DNA from: Chitinophagales bacterium
GTDB taxonomy: Bacteria; Bacteroidota; Bacteroidia; Chitinophagales; UBA2359
Assembly (NCBI GenBank): GCA_041392475.1
Contig: JAWKLZ010000001.1
Location: 620,001 to 684,000 of the forward strand
Length of the DNA stretch: 64,000 bases
Direction of reading: 5' to 3'
Below, piece after piece: positions 56,426 through 64,000 of this stretch. The number at the start of each line of letters is the position of its first letter. Positions within the stretch are counted from its first letter, which is position 1. The notes beneath the pieces are model-generated. The model saw nothing but the letters and a program-made list of their open reading frames with translations, was not told the origin of the DNA and did not search any database. Both the position numbers and the translations under genes were made by a program.

Positions 56426-56794
56426 CCTTCCAAGATTTAAGCAGTAAATAATAAAATTTTCCGTTCAACACTAAGATACGCTAAAAACGAAAGAGTTGAA
56501 AATCTGTAACTTGACTGTAATGTGGATAAAAAAAATGAAAGAAGCTTTTATAGGAAGATTGGTGTATTGAGTGTTTACAAGAACGTCTAATTGACTATGG
56601 TGAGTGTGCATAATAAGGGAAAGGGAAGTGGATAATTTGTTGAAAAGAAAATGGGGAAACTTCAACTAAGACAACAGAATCTTCCACAAAATCAATCACA
56701 CAGTCAGGAGTCTTCACTGAAGTAAATAAAAAAATCCTTATTTATTGCTTATCAACAAATAAGGATTTTTAAAGAAAGATACTTTCAAGTTCAG
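56426..56794. other. 369-bp intergenic region holding the cysteine-operon terminator
   Basis: A 64-codon minus-strand frame at 56471-56665 has an unconvincing sequence. The only clear element is the terminator at 56727-56770. The rest is AT-rich with no recognisable site. Confidence 0.4.
56727..56770 (-). terminator. terminator of the cysteine operon
   Basis: A perfect 14-bp stem aaaaatccttattt / aaataaggattttt lies 25 bases after the stop of the MoeZ-like gene. The A-run on the plus strand gives a T-run on the minus strand, the operon direction. Confidence 0.85.
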
Positions 56795-57985
56795 TTAATA
56801 AGTCGCCAAACTCGTATCTACCTCTTTTGCATAGGCCAATACGCCGCCCTTCAAATTGTAAAGGTTGTCAAAATCAGTTATTTTCTCCAATTCACGAATA
56901 GCATCAGCACTGCGTTTGCCACTTCTACAATGAATAATGACCTGTTTATCCCTTGCGATTCGGTGTACATTCTCTGCAATTTGACCCAGTGGAATCAATT
57001 CTCCTTCAATGTTCACAATCTCGTATTCATAAGGTTCACGAACATCAATGAGCTGAAAATCAATGCCTTTTTTGATAAGGCTTTGAAGATTTTTGACGGT
57101 AACTTCTTTCACAGGTTTTTCCTCCAAATTTGCCCCAGGAAGTTTGACATCACAAAACTCCACATAATCAATCAAACTTGTTTGAGTAGGATTTTCACCC
57201 GTCAAAGGATTATTTTTACTCCTTCTCACCTTCAATGTGCGAGTTTCAAACGTAGCCGCATCGTACAAAAATAGCCGTCCTGAAAGGGTTTTACCCACTC
57301 CAGTAATCACCTTAATCACCTCCAATGCTTGCATACTGCCAATAATACCAGGCAATACGCCAATCACACCACCCTCCGAACAGTTGGGAACCAATTCGGC
57401 AGGAGGCGGTTCGGGAAACAAATCACGGTAGTTAGGGCCCGCTTCCCCATTTTCATCTGTATAATTGAAGACCGAAACCTGTCCTTCAAAGCGAAAAATA
57501 GATGCATACACATTGGGTTTACCCAACAATACGCACGCATCATTCACCAAATAGCGTGTTGGAAAATTGTCTGTGCCATCCGCCACCAAATCGTAATCTT
57601 TGAAGATTTCGAGGGCATTGTCGGAAGTCAAACGCTGATTGTGAAGAATAAAATTTATGTGTGGATTAAGTGTTTCCAATCGTTTTTTTGCTGCTTCAAC
57701 CTTGGGCTGTCCCACATTGTCCACCGAAAACAAGACCTGACGTTGAAGATTGCTGTCATCCACTACATCAAAGTCCACAATACCAATCGTACCCACACCT
57801 GCAGCCGTTAGATACAGCAACAACGGACTGCCCAATCCTCCCGAACCAATCACCAACACCTTTGCAGCCTTTAGTTTTCGCTGTCCTTCAATGTTGAATT
57901 CTGGGATGATAATGTGTCGGCTATACCGCTCTAATTCCTCTTTTGAGAATTGAATATTTTTTGCTCTGCCGTTTAATAATGACAT
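56795..57985 (-). CDS. moeZ: MoeZ-like sulfur-carrier adenylyltransferase/sulfurtransferase with rhodanese domain
   Basis: The start is placed at MSLLNGRAKNIQFSKEELERYSRHI; an in-frame Met 18 codons upstream overlaps the carrier gene. The N-terminal 270 residues are a ThiF/MoeB domain: VLVIGSGGLGSPLLLYLTAAGVG for ATP binding, DLVADGTDNFPTRYLVND, and the likely catalytic Cys in NCSEGGVIGVLPGI. The last 110 residues are a rhodanese domain with active Cys in VIIHCRSGKRSADAI. Such two-domain proteins activate a sulfur carrier's GG terminus and load sulfur as thiocarboxylate. It is the last gene of the cysteine operon. Confidence 0.9.
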   Translation of the reverse strand: MSLLNGRAKNIQFSKEELERYSRHIIIPEFNIEGQRKLKAAKVLVIGSGGLGSPLLLYLTAAGVGTIGIVDFDVVDDSNLQRQVLFSVDNVGQPKVEAAKKRLETLNPHINFILHNQRLTSDNALEIFKDYDLVADGTDNFPTRYLVNDACVLLGKPNVYASIFRFEGQVSVFNYTDENGEAGPNYRDLFPEPPPAELVPNCSEGGVIGVLPGIIGSMQALEVIKVITGVGKTLSGRLFLYDAATFETRTLKVRRSKNNPLTGENPTQTSLIDYVEFCDVKLPGANLEEKPVKEVTVKNLQSLIKKGIDFQLIDVREPYEYEIVNIEGELIPLGQIAENVHRIARDKQVIIHCRSGKRSADAIRELEKITDFDNLYNLKGGVLAYAKEVDTSLATY

Positions 57986-58035
57986 ATTTATTGTTGTTTT
58001 TTTAATCTTAGATTGTACCTTAAACTTGAGTTTTA

Positions 58036-58314
58036 TCAACTTATTCCCCCTGCAATGGCGGGAACAATGCTAATAACTGAGTTGTCATCTACCACTGTAT
58101 CAGCCCCTTCTAACTCGTTGATGTCTTCATCACCAACATAAACCCGAATGAAAGAGCGAATATTACCTGTTCCATCAAGGATTTGCTGACCAAGAGTAGC
58201 GTTTTTTATTACCAAACTATCTACAACTGCTTGAACAGTTGTACCATCAGATTCAAAAGTAGATTGACCGTTTGTGAATTTTCTCAACGGTGTTGGAATA
58301 ATTATTTTAGCCAT
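58036..58314 (-). CDS. cysO: CysO/ThiS-like sulfur carrier with C-terminal Gly-Gly-Ile-Ser
   Basis: The 92-residue beta-grasp protein (IIIPTPLRKFTNGQSTFESDG, then IRVYVGDEDINELEG) ends in SIVPAIAGGIS. Sulfur carriers act with a free GG terminus; here two extra residues follow it. The neighbouring JAMM protease gene offers the way to remove them, as QbsD does for its carrier. It lies between that protease and the MoeZ-like activator, so it is the likely sulfur donor for the cysteine synthase upstream in the operon. Confidence 0.88.
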   Translation of the reverse strand: MAKIIIPTPLRKFTNGQSTFESDGTTVQAVVDSLVIKNATLGQQILDGTGNIRSFIRVYVGDEDINELEGADTVVDDNSVISIVPAIAGGIS

Positions 58315-58348
58315 TTTTTTATGTGTTTATGTTTGTTTGATTAATGTA

Positions 58349-58852
58349 TTAATATTTTGTTTCCGAAACGGAAGCAATTTGAGGAACAATTCCTGATTCT
58401 ATACTCCTCGCTCCTTGTATTTTATATATATTGACCTTTTCCTCCTCAAATTCCCGTACATCTTCCTTCAACCTCCAAGACTGAACCGTATTTAACTTTC
58501 CCTTCATTACCGAAATAATAACATACGAAAAGTAAGGCATTGCTTTCGCTAAGTCATGTATTGAAGCAACAGAAGGATGATTGGGATGAGAGTGGTAAAC
58601 ACCCAGAAGCAACAAGCCATTTTGAAGTGCAAATTGCTCGGCTTTCATATAATCAAAAGGGGATATTTCAAAACGCCTTCTTTGGTCACCTTCTTTGCTG
58701 TTCACTACAGGCTTGGCAATAGTGATGATGCGTTCATTTTCATTCTCACTTCCATAGAAAAAACCGCAGCACTCATTGGGAAAAGCATTGAGCGCATCTG
58801 CAATCATAACCTCGGAGGCTTCTTCTGTAATGTTTAATAGTTGGTTAGACAT
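58349..58852 (-). CDS. mec: JAMM/M67-family metallopeptidase (Mec-like)
   Basis: The zinc motif reads HSHPNHPSVASIHD, the H-x-H-x7-S-x2-D pattern of JAMM proteases, with the upstream Glu in NECCGFFYG. Mec in Mycobacterium releases cysteine from the CysO-cysteine adduct; QbsD trims residues after a carrier's GG. Both steps could be needed here, since the carrier ends in GGIS. The protein has 167 residues, with a C-terminal extension of about 35 residues beyond the core. It lies 20 bases after the cysM stop. Confidence 0.9.
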   Translation of the reverse strand: MSNQLLNITEEASEVMIADALNAFPNECCGFFYGSENENERIITIAKPVVNSKEGDQRRRFEISPFDYMKAEQFALQNGLLLLGVYHSHPNHPSVASIHDLAKAMPYFSYVIISVMKGKLNTVQSWRLKEDVREFEEEKVNIYKIQGARSIESGIVPQIASVSETKY

Positions 58853-58872
58853 TGTGAATTTTATATTTTATT

Positions 58873-59814
58873 TTATCCAAAAATGTGTTTCAATACTTCA
58901 CCATATTTATCTGCATTATCAGGAAAAACGGTGACAATTACTCCTTCTTCAATCTGTTCGGCCACTTTCACTGCGCCCGCTAAATTTGCAGCAGCAGAGG
59001 GACTCAATAAAATCCCTTCTTTTCGGGCAAACCGTTTGATCCATTCGTAAGACTCCATAGTGTCGACTGTCAAATTTTGATTGGCAATGCTACTATCATA
59101 AATTTTAGGAACTTTCGCTGTTTCCAAATGTTTCCAGCCTTCCATTCCGTGTAGTGCCAACTCAGGCTGCAATGAAACCGTCTGAATATTGGGGTTCAAC
59201 AACTGCAATTTTCGACTTGTGCCTACAAATGTACCCGTAGTTCCCAAACCTGCCACAAAATGTGTGACTGTTCCATTGGTTTGTTGATAGATTTCTTCGG
59301 CAGTTGTGTAGTAATGTGCTTTCCAATTGTTGTCGTTTGCATATTGGTCGGCATAATAATATTGTTCTGGAAGTGCGTCCTTCATTTCAAGTGCTTTCAC
59401 TTGCGAACCATCAGTTGCTTCAAAGCGAGAAGTATAGGTGATGTTCGTTCCCAATGATTTGAGAATCAATTTGCGCTCTTGTGAAGCATTTTCGGGAAGA
59501 CAAAGTGTGACATTTACGCCAAGTGCGGCCCCAATTGAAGCATAGGCAATGCCTGTATTTCCGCTAGTAGCATCCAAAAGGTGCATACCTGCTTTGATTT
59601 TGCCGTTCAAAATAGCTTGTTTGAAAATATTGAAGGCAGGGCGAGCTTTCACACTGTTACCGAGTTGCTGCCATTCTAGTTTGGCAAAGATTCTAACACC
59701 TCGTTTTCGATAGGCATTGCGAATCTCCAACAATGGCGTATTGCCGATAAGATGTTCTATCTCATTGATTCTCTTGATTAATCCAGAATTGGATGATATT
59801 TGTATTGCAGTCAT
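58873..59814 (-). CDS. cysM: CysM-type cysteine synthase (sulfur-carrier dependent)
   Basis: This fold-type II PLP enzyme has the PLP-Lys in WQQLGNSVKARPAFNIF, the Asn-binding loop ATSGNTGIAYAS, and GLGTTGTFVGTSRKL for phosphate binding. Sharing an operon with CysO, Mec and MoeZ genes points to the M. tuberculosis-like CysM route, which uses O-phosphoserine and carrier thiocarboxylate rather than sulfide and O-acetylserine. The acceptor is inferred. It is the first structural gene, behind two poly-Cys leader ORFs and terminators. Confidence 0.9.
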   Translation of the reverse strand: MTAIQISSNSGLIKRINEIEHLIGNTPLLEIRNAYRKRGVRIFAKLEWQQLGNSVKARPAFNIFKQAILNGKIKAGMHLLDATSGNTGIAYASIGAALGVNVTLCLPENASQERKLILKSLGTNITYTSRFEATDGSQVKALEMKDALPEQYYYADQYANDNNWKAHYYTTAEEIYQQTNGTVTHFVAGLGTTGTFVGTSRKLQLLNPNIQTVSLQPELALHGMEGWKHLETAKVPKIYDSSIANQNLTVDTMESYEWIKRFARKEGILLSPSAAANLAGAVKVAEQIEEGVIVTVFPDNADKYGEVLKHIFG

Positions 59815-59832
59815 TTTTTAATTTTTTGGCAT

Positions 59833-59871
59833 AAAAAAAAGCCTTTTCACTACTACTTTAGCGAAAAGGCT
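59833..59871 (-). terminator. attenuator terminator 2 of the cysteine operon
   Basis: The 9-bp stem agccttttc / gaaaaggct with a T-run on the minus strand lies 18 bases before the cysM start. The loop contains ctacttt (59853-59859), which can pair with aaagtag (59927-59933) just after the Cys codons of leader 2, giving a possible antiterminator. Confidence 0.8.
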
Positions 59872-59899
59872 CTATTTTTTTAGATGGATTATTTGCGTA

Positions 59900-59992
59900 T
59901 TATTCACATATTTTTCCCCTTTCACCAAAGTAGCGATTCATGCAACAACAGCAGCAGCAATAATTAGCGATAAGTGTGAAGGAAAAAATCAT
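59900..59992 (-). CDS. leader peptide 2 with six consecutive Cys codons
   Basis: ATG to TAA gives 30 residues: MIFSFTLIANY, then CCCCCC (codons at 59959-59942), MNRYFGERG, KICE. The run mixes TGC and TGT. It is followed directly by a terminator hairpin and then cysM. It has the classic layout of a transcription attenuator, where scarcity of charged tRNA-Cys stalls the ribosome and favours readthrough. Function is inferred, but the codon run next to a cysteine operon is very unlikely to be chance. Confidence 0.82.
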   Translation of the reverse strand: MIFSFTLIANYCCCCCCMNRYFGERGKICE

Positions 59993-60080
59993 GTTTAATT
60001 CTGTTTTACCATCCTGAAGATGGAATTACTTATATTTAATTATCAACAATAAAAAGGTTGAATGGTTGTATAGAAGCATA

Positions 60081-60118
60081 AAAAAAGCCTTTCCATTTTT
60101 TTTGTGGAAAGGCTTTTT
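60081..60118 (-). terminator. attenuator terminator 1 of the cysteine operon
   Basis: A perfect 14-bp stem aaaaagcctttcca / tggaaaggcttttt lies 36 bases downstream of leader 1, with a T-run on the minus strand. Its core gcctttcca resembles terminator 2 (gccttttca), suggesting the two units arose by duplication. Confidence 0.82.
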
Positions 60119-60142
60119 GGGGTATATCCCATACAATGATAT

Positions 60143-60220
60143 ATCCTCTCCGTTTAATAGCAGATTAAACAACAACAGCAACACAAAAAATATGTATAAC
60201 CTGTTTTCATAGGAGAGGAT
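60143..60220 (-). promoter_or_regulatory. 9-bp inverted repeat enclosing leader ORF 1
   Basis: Plus-strand atcctctcc (60143-60151) and ggagaggat (60212-60220) are perfect complements on either side of leader ORF 1. Pairing in the transcript would enclose the whole leader and cover its start, so translation of the leader and folding must compete. This is a candidate extra switch element. Confidence 0.55.
60154..60210 (-). CDS. leader peptide 1 with five consecutive Cys codons
   Basis: ATG to TAA reads MKTGYTYFLCCCCCLICY, 18 residues with five Cys codons in a row (60183-60169) and a sixth three codons later. It is followed by terminator 1, then leader 2 and terminator 2, then the cysteine operon. 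There is no Shine-Dalgarno match upstream, common in Bacteroidota. This is the promoter-proximal half of a tandem attenuator. Confidence 0.8.
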   Translation of the reverse strand: MKTGYTYFLCCCCCLICY

Positions 60221-60347
60221 GTAAATTTCTTTTTTTATTAAGCTGCTAATATAAGTTGTTTTTTGATATAGTGGCTAATAATGAACTTATTTTTTTGTAT
60301 TTTTTTAAAAAAGCAAATCGTGGAATGCTATTCGCCTAATAAAGTAG

Positions 60348-60355
60348 TATTTTTG
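60348..60355 (+). promoter_or_regulatory. candidate -7 box (TATTTTTG) of hemL
   Basis: TATTTTTG matches TAnnTTTG and lies 35 bases before the hemL ATG. No TTTG -33 partner is apparent at the usual distance. Confidence 0.4.
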
Positions 60356-60389
60356 CATCTTCAAATTCTAAAACATATTTTTTGTTATT

Positions 60390-61682
60390 ATGCACAATAA
60401 TATAAAATCTAAAAAGTTGTATCAAGAAGCACTCGGGTATTTTCCAGGAGGAGTCAATTCTCCTGTTCGAGCCTTCAAATCTGTTAATGGAACACCACTA
60501 TTTATAAAAAAAGGAGATGGATGTCGAATGACAGATGAAGACAATCATACTTATATTGATTTTTGCTGTTCTTGGGGACCTTTGATTTTAGGGCATAACC
60601 ACCCAAAAGTGAAAACTGCCATCATTGAAGCAGTGGAGAAAGGTACTTCATTTGGTACACCAACAGCGTATGGAAACAAGTTGGCAAAATTGATTTTGGC
60701 CAACAATCGTTTTATCGAAAAAATACGATTTGTCAGTTCAGGGACAGAAGCAGTGATGTCTGCCATTCGATTGGCGAGAGGGGCAACGGGCAAGAATAAG
60801 GTGATTAAGTTTGAAGGGTGTTATCATGGTCATGTTGATCATTTGTTGGTCAAAGCTGGATCAGGATTGGTGACTTTTGGAGTTTCTTCTTCAGCAGGTG
60901 TTCCCGAATCTTTTGCTCGTGAAACGATTGTGATACCATTGAACGATGCAGATGCGTTGAGTCAAGCATTTGAAGATTATAAAGATGATATTGCGGCGGT
61001 GATAGTGGAGCCGATTCCTGCCAACAATGGACTTTTGCTTCAAGACAAATCATTTTTAGAATTACTGCGAGCAAAATGTACTGAATACCAATCAATGCTT
61101 ATTTTTGACGAGGTGATTTCGGGTTTTAGAGTGGGGTTTGAAGGAGCAGCAGGTTATTATAATATTGCACCTGATATTATTACCTATGGCAAAATAATAG
61201 GAGGTGGAATGCCTGTTGGTGCGTATGGGGCGAGTAAGGAGATAATGGGTTTTGTGGCACCAGATGGTCCTGTTTATCAAGCAGGTACTTTGTCTGCAAA
61301 TCCCGTGGCAATGGCGGCTGGTGCAGCGCAACTACAAGAATGTCTTGCCGAAAATTTCTATGAAGGATTGGAGGAGAAAACCAAAATATTTGTGGATACT
61401 ATCAATGGATATGCAAAAGAGAAAGGCTATCCTTTTCATTTGTTTTCTATTGGTTCCATTTTCTGGATTGCTTTTACGGATGCGGATAAGGTGCAGCGGT
61501 CAGATCAAATTGAAGCGGGTAAAATGAACTATTTCAAAGAATTGCATCAATATTTGTTGGAGAATGGTGTGTATATAGGACCTTCGGGATATGAGGTAGG
61601 TTTTGTATCCTCAGCTCATTCTACAGAAGATTTGGAGCGAGCTGCTGTGATTATGTGTCAGGCATTGGATAATATTTTTTGA
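60390..61682 (+). CDS. hemL: glutamate-1-semialdehyde 2,1-aminomutase
   Basis: The 430-residue PLP enzyme converts glutamate-1-semialdehyde to 5-aminolevulinate in C5 tetrapyrrole synthesis. The PLP-Lys is in ITYGKIIGGGMPVGAYG. Other family motifs are GGVNSPVRAFKSV, VSSGTEAVMSAIRLARG, FEGCYHGHVDHLLVKAGSG, LIFDEVISGFR and GTLSANPVAMAAG. It is full length and stands alone, divergent from the cysteine operon. Confidence 0.96.
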   Translation: MHNNIKSKKLYQEALGYFPGGVNSPVRAFKSVNGTPLFIKKGDGCRMTDEDNHTYIDFCCSWGPLILGHNHPKVKTAIIEAVEKGTSFGTPTAYGNKLAKLILANNRFIEKIRFVSSGTEAVMSAIRLARGATGKNKVIKFEGCYHGHVDHLLVKAGSGLVTFGVSSSAGVPESFARETIVIPLNDADALSQAFEDYKDDIAAVIVEPIPANNGLLLQDKSFLELLRAKCTEYQSMLIFDEVISGFRVGFEGAAGYYNIAPDIITYGKIIGGGMPVGAYGASKEIMGFVAPDGPVYQAGTLSANPVAMAAGAAQLQECLAENFYEGLEEKTKIFVDTINGYAKEKGYPFHLFSIGSIFWIAFTDADKVQRSDQIEAGKMNYFKELHQYLLENGVYIGPSGYEVGFVSSAHSTEDLERAAVIMCQALDNIF

Positions 61683-61759
61683 TTTGCTTTTGATTTTCAG
61701 CGACGTTTGATTACTTTCGTAATGGAAATGTCAAATTTAGAAATATACCAATAATTGCT

Positions 61760-62830
61760 ATGGCTAAGCTTAAAGAAAAAATTAATCAAATATCTGATTT
61801 TGCCTCTCGCCCAATGTTCAGCTTCTATGCCATCAGTCTATATGCAGTTTTGGGTTTTGGATGGTGGATTTACTACAATATAAGTGCGAGTAACAAACAT
61901 TTCCAAAATTCTATTGGCATTTTGGAAAAAACTTTTGAAGAAAACAATTTGAAGGCGGAAGATGTGTTGGGCTCAACGGGCTACAATATGGCATTGGCAG
62001 AGAGAGAAAATAGTAATCTGATTGTCTTAGGCGTAGGCTTGCTTTTTATTTTGATTTTGATTTGGGGAGCTTACAAGATTCATGCTGGAATTAAAAAGGA
62101 ATTGGATCTTCACCGTCAGCAGCGAAATTTTTTGTTGTCCATTACGCATGAGTTGAAGTCTCCCATTGCAGGTATCAAACTTTCGCTCGAAACGCTTTAT
62201 ACTCGCAAATTGGACTTCGATCAACAACGTCGATTGCTTCAAAATTCATTAAAAGATACGGAACGACTCAAATCATTGGTGGACAATATTTTGATGGCTG
62301 CCAAGATTGAAAACCAGTCTATTATTTTTACTAGATTTGATGTAAGCTTGTCTAAAATAGTGGAGGAAAGCGCACGCAATATCCAAGACAAATTTGGACG
62401 GCAACGTGCTTTTAATATTGCTATTGAGCCGGGGATTTTTGTGGAAGGTGATTCTGGTGCACTTACCTCAATCATTATCAACTTAGTGGAAAATGCTATT
62501 AAGTATTCACCACTAAATTCTACAATATATGTTGAGTTGATTGCAGATAAAAATACGTGCAAATTGATTGTGAAAGATGAGGGAATTGGGATTGAAGAAG
62601 CTGAAAAAGAAAAGATTTTCACCAAGTTTTATAGAGTTGGCAATGAAGATACCCGTAAAGCAAAAGGCACTGGTTTGGGTTTGTTTATAGTCAAGCAATT
62701 AGTTGATTTTCATGAAGGTACAATAAGGATTGAAGACAATGTGCCAAACGGTAGTATTTTTACTGTTGAAGTTCCACGCATCATTCCAAGAAAGCAGTTG
62801 AATTCATTGGAGGAAAAAAAAATAGCTTGA
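61760..62830 (+). CDS. sensor histidine kinase
   Basis: Two transmembrane helices (about residues 18-40 and 88-108) enclose a short periplasmic loop of about 45 residues. The kinase core then has the H-box LLSITHELKSPIAGIKLSLE, N-box SIIINLVENAIKYS, G1 VKDEGIGIEEAE, F-box FTKFYRV and G2 GTGLGLFIVKQL. The HELKSP form is the HisKA type. No response-regulator gene follows within the window. The small sensor loop gives no hint of the signal. Confidence 0.93.
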   Translation: MAKLKEKINQISDFASRPMFSFYAISLYAVLGFGWWIYYNISASNKHFQNSIGILEKTFEENNLKAEDVLGSTGYNMALAERENSNLIVLGVGLLFILILIWGAYKIHAGIKKELDLHRQQRNFLLSITHELKSPIAGIKLSLETLYTRKLDFDQQRRLLQNSLKDTERLKSLVDNILMAAKIENQSIIFTRFDVSLSKIVEESARNIQDKFGRQRAFNIAIEPGIFVEGDSGALTSIIINLVENAIKYSPLNSTIYVELIADKNTCKLIVKDEGIGIEEAEKEKIFTKFYRVGNEDTRKAKGTGLGLFIVKQLVDFHEGTIRIEDNVPNGSIFTVEVPRIIPRKQLNSLEEKKIA

Positions 62831-62947
62831 AGGTGTAACTATTGGTTTATACAAAGCGACTTACAGGTAAATTGACTTCTTTTTTCAAAAAAAAATGTGC
62901 GTTAGGGAACTATTTTGTTCTTGTTTGTATTAAGAGGTTATAATAGC

Positions 62948-62966
62948 TACTATGCAACGCATAGTA
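62948..62966. repeat. perfect 8-bp hairpin tactatgc-aac-gcatagta
   Basis: A compact palindrome sits in the 269-bp gap after the histidine-kinase gene. No T-run follows. A weaker gcagcg/cgctgc pair lies at about 63017-63052. These may end or stabilise the kinase transcript, or be protein-binding sites. Confidence 0.35.
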
Positions 62967-63099
62967 CCTTACAGAATACTCTTTCTTAATGATAAATTCA
63001 TTGAGTGAAGATAAGGGCAGCGGGTTTCGCTTGCAATGTTGTACTCGCTGCTCCATTTTCTGTATTTTTTTTGAATTAGCTCTATAAAATACCTGTAAG

Positions 63100-63429
63100 A
63101 TGAAAATCAGCCTTTTTGCTCTTATCTCAACTATTATTTGCTTGTATTTTGGTCAAGCACCAAACAATACATCTGCTCCTAGAACATTTCCGAACACTGT
63201 TGAGGAGAAAGCTTCAAATTCGGTGGAGGAATCCGATAATACAATAAGATTATCAAAGGAAAATAAATCGGATATTAATGAAGTAGAACTTAGCAAGGAA
63301 GAAACAGAGGCCTATTTAGATTTTGTGAGAAAGCAAATGCAAGAGTCTATTCAAGAACATTTGCAAAATATTCAGGAAAAACTAGGTGAGCAATATGACG
63401 AAAAAGTTGAGAAACTTATTTTGATGTAA
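63100..63429 (+). CDS. small secreted acidic helical protein
   Basis: The function is not recognised. A signal-peptide-like N-terminus (MKISLFALISTIICLYFGQ) is followed by a Ser/Asn/Glu-rich low-complexity linker to about residue 70 and then a predicted amphipathic helix (YLDFVRKQMQESIQEHLQNI). The 109-residue product would be periplasmic or exported. Its 3' end overlaps the convergent partial gene by 14 bases. Confidence 0.55.
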   Translation: MKISLFALISTIICLYFGQAPNNTSAPRTFPNTVEEKASNSVEESDNTIRLSKENKSDINEVELSKEETEAYLDFVRKQMQESIQEHLQNIQEKLGEQYDEKVEKLILM

Positions 63430-64000
63430 TATTTAGCTTTTTTTTGTTGAACCAATCATCAAACCGTACTACCTCATAACCCGTCGGATCCCATTCCATA
63501 TCCTTTTCGGCATTACTTAATAAACTCAACTCTCTTTGACTAAGCTCCTGAGCTCTTTGGAAATCACCATGATTTTGTAACAGCGTGTGGGCAACTTTAT
63601 GAATTACTTTTGCTCGTTTTAGGTTTGCCTGTTTGTTTCTGGCAATCAATTTTCTGAAATTTTCGAGTTGAGATTCCAACCAATAATAATTCTCCTGTTC
63701 AAAAGTAATGTATATAAGTAATAGTTTGAAGCCGATATACCAACCTCCTTTATCTTTGGTCAATTCGTCTGACTGCAATAAATAATCATGAGCAGCCTCT
63801 AAATCTCCTTTCAAAAACATCAAGTTAGCCTTTAGGTATTTCCACTTAGCACTAAAATGTGGTGAACGGTTGATGTATTTGTGATTCAGTGCATTTTCAA
63901 TTGTACTTTCTGCCGCTACCAAATCTCCTGTCCGAAAATAAGTCCAAAATAGAAATTCCAAGGCTCTCAAATAATTGAATGAGTCTTTTCGGAAGTTTTC
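63416..64000 (-). CDS. helical-repeat (TPR-like) protein, partial at the right edge
   Basis: The frame is open to base 64000 (upstream codons read ENFRKDSFNYLRALEFLFW), so the N-terminus lies outside the window; the ORF's apparent TTG start at 63970 is probably internal. About 195 residues are visible: paired helices of TPR length (FRTGDLVAAESTIENALNH, FLKGDLEAAHDYLLQSDE, LLQNHGDFQRAQELSQRE). It may be a regulator or scaffold; the function is unknown. Confidence 0.7.
   Translation of the reverse strand, partial: ENFRKDSFNYLRALEFLFWTYFRTGDLVAAESTIENALNHKYINRSPHFSAKWKYLKANLMFLKGDLEAAHDYLLQSDELTKDKGGWYIGFKLLLIYITFEQENYYWLESQLENFRKLIARNKQANLKRAKVIHKVAHTLLQNHGDFQRAQELSQRELSLLSNAEKDMEWDPTGYEVVRFDDWFNKKKLNITSK

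Noticed and set aside
60158..60183. Simple CAA/CAG-type repeat on the plus strand
   Set aside because: Read on the minus strand it is an in-frame run of TGT/TGC codons inside an ATG-to-TAA ORF followed by a terminator, so a microsatellite explanation is weaker.
59830..60230. SAM or other sulfur riboswitch upstream of cysM
   Set aside because: No conserved aptamer core was recognised; the Cys-codon leaders and terminators account for the structure better.

Overview
The window looks like a low-GC chromosomal segment of a Bacteroidota bacterium, probably of the Saprospiria/Chitinophagia type (the class is a guess). The evidence is a type IX secretion (T9SS) C-terminal sorting domain, many Bacteroidota-style lipoproteins, a Y_Y_Y-domain regulator, -7 boxes of the TAnnTTTG form, and families such as DUF885 and WD40/coiled-coil proteins. 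No rRNA, tRNA, CRISPR array, complete insertion sequence or prophage was seen.

Layout. 1-8.8 kb: the 5' part of a WD40 protein, a YjjX-like NTPase fused to a GNAT acetyltransferase, a queuosine-tRNA mannosyltransferase-like glycosyltransferase, a lone receiver protein, acetoacetyl-CoA synthetase and a DUF4258 protein. 8.8-31.4 kb: a beta-1,3(/1,6)-glucan (laminarin-type) utilisation locus. A membrane-spanning Y_Y_Y/LuxR-type regulator points away from a long rightward gene train: a glycosidase fused to an apparent outer-membrane barrel, a lipoprotein with repeated binding modules, a T9SS-exported binding protein, a GH16 laminarinase, a GH149-like phosphorylase, a GH17 lipoprotein, GH30, an MFS sugar symporter, a cytosolic GH17 and GH3. 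No SusC/SusD pair is present in the window. Surface enzymes would cut the glucan, the GH3 and GH30 enzymes would trim oligomers, the symporter would import them, and the phosphorylase and cytosolic GH17 would finish them inside.

31.4-41.3 kb is an accessory stretch: a 150-bp nested palindrome, a TIR-domain protein with a convergent unknown partner, a double-glycine small peptide with its own terminator, a large helical protein, a GYF-domain membrane protein, and about 3.6 kb in which three consecutive genes are broken by frameshifts or stops next to a truncated FlaR-like P-loop gene. 40.6-56.4 kb is mixed: rhomboid protease, DUF885 peptidase, DUF2256 protein, FHA-FHA-ABC transporter, YihY protein, a degenerate HD domain fused to a Pycsar-effector-like membrane domain, a secreted kinase-like protein, AraC regulator, Dps, holin-like protein, EEP hydrolase, ECF sigma factor and an SLT transglycosylase.

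56.8-60.2 kb holds a sulfur-carrier-dependent cysteine operon on the minus strand (cysM, JAMM protease, CysO-like carrier, MoeZ-like activator). In front of it are two consecutive units, each a tiny ORF with a run of five or six Cys codons followed by an intrinsic terminator. This tandem poly-cysteine attenuator was not in the supplied gene calls and is the most striking observation here. The window closes with hemL, a sensor histidine kinase, a small secreted protein and a partial helical-repeat protein.
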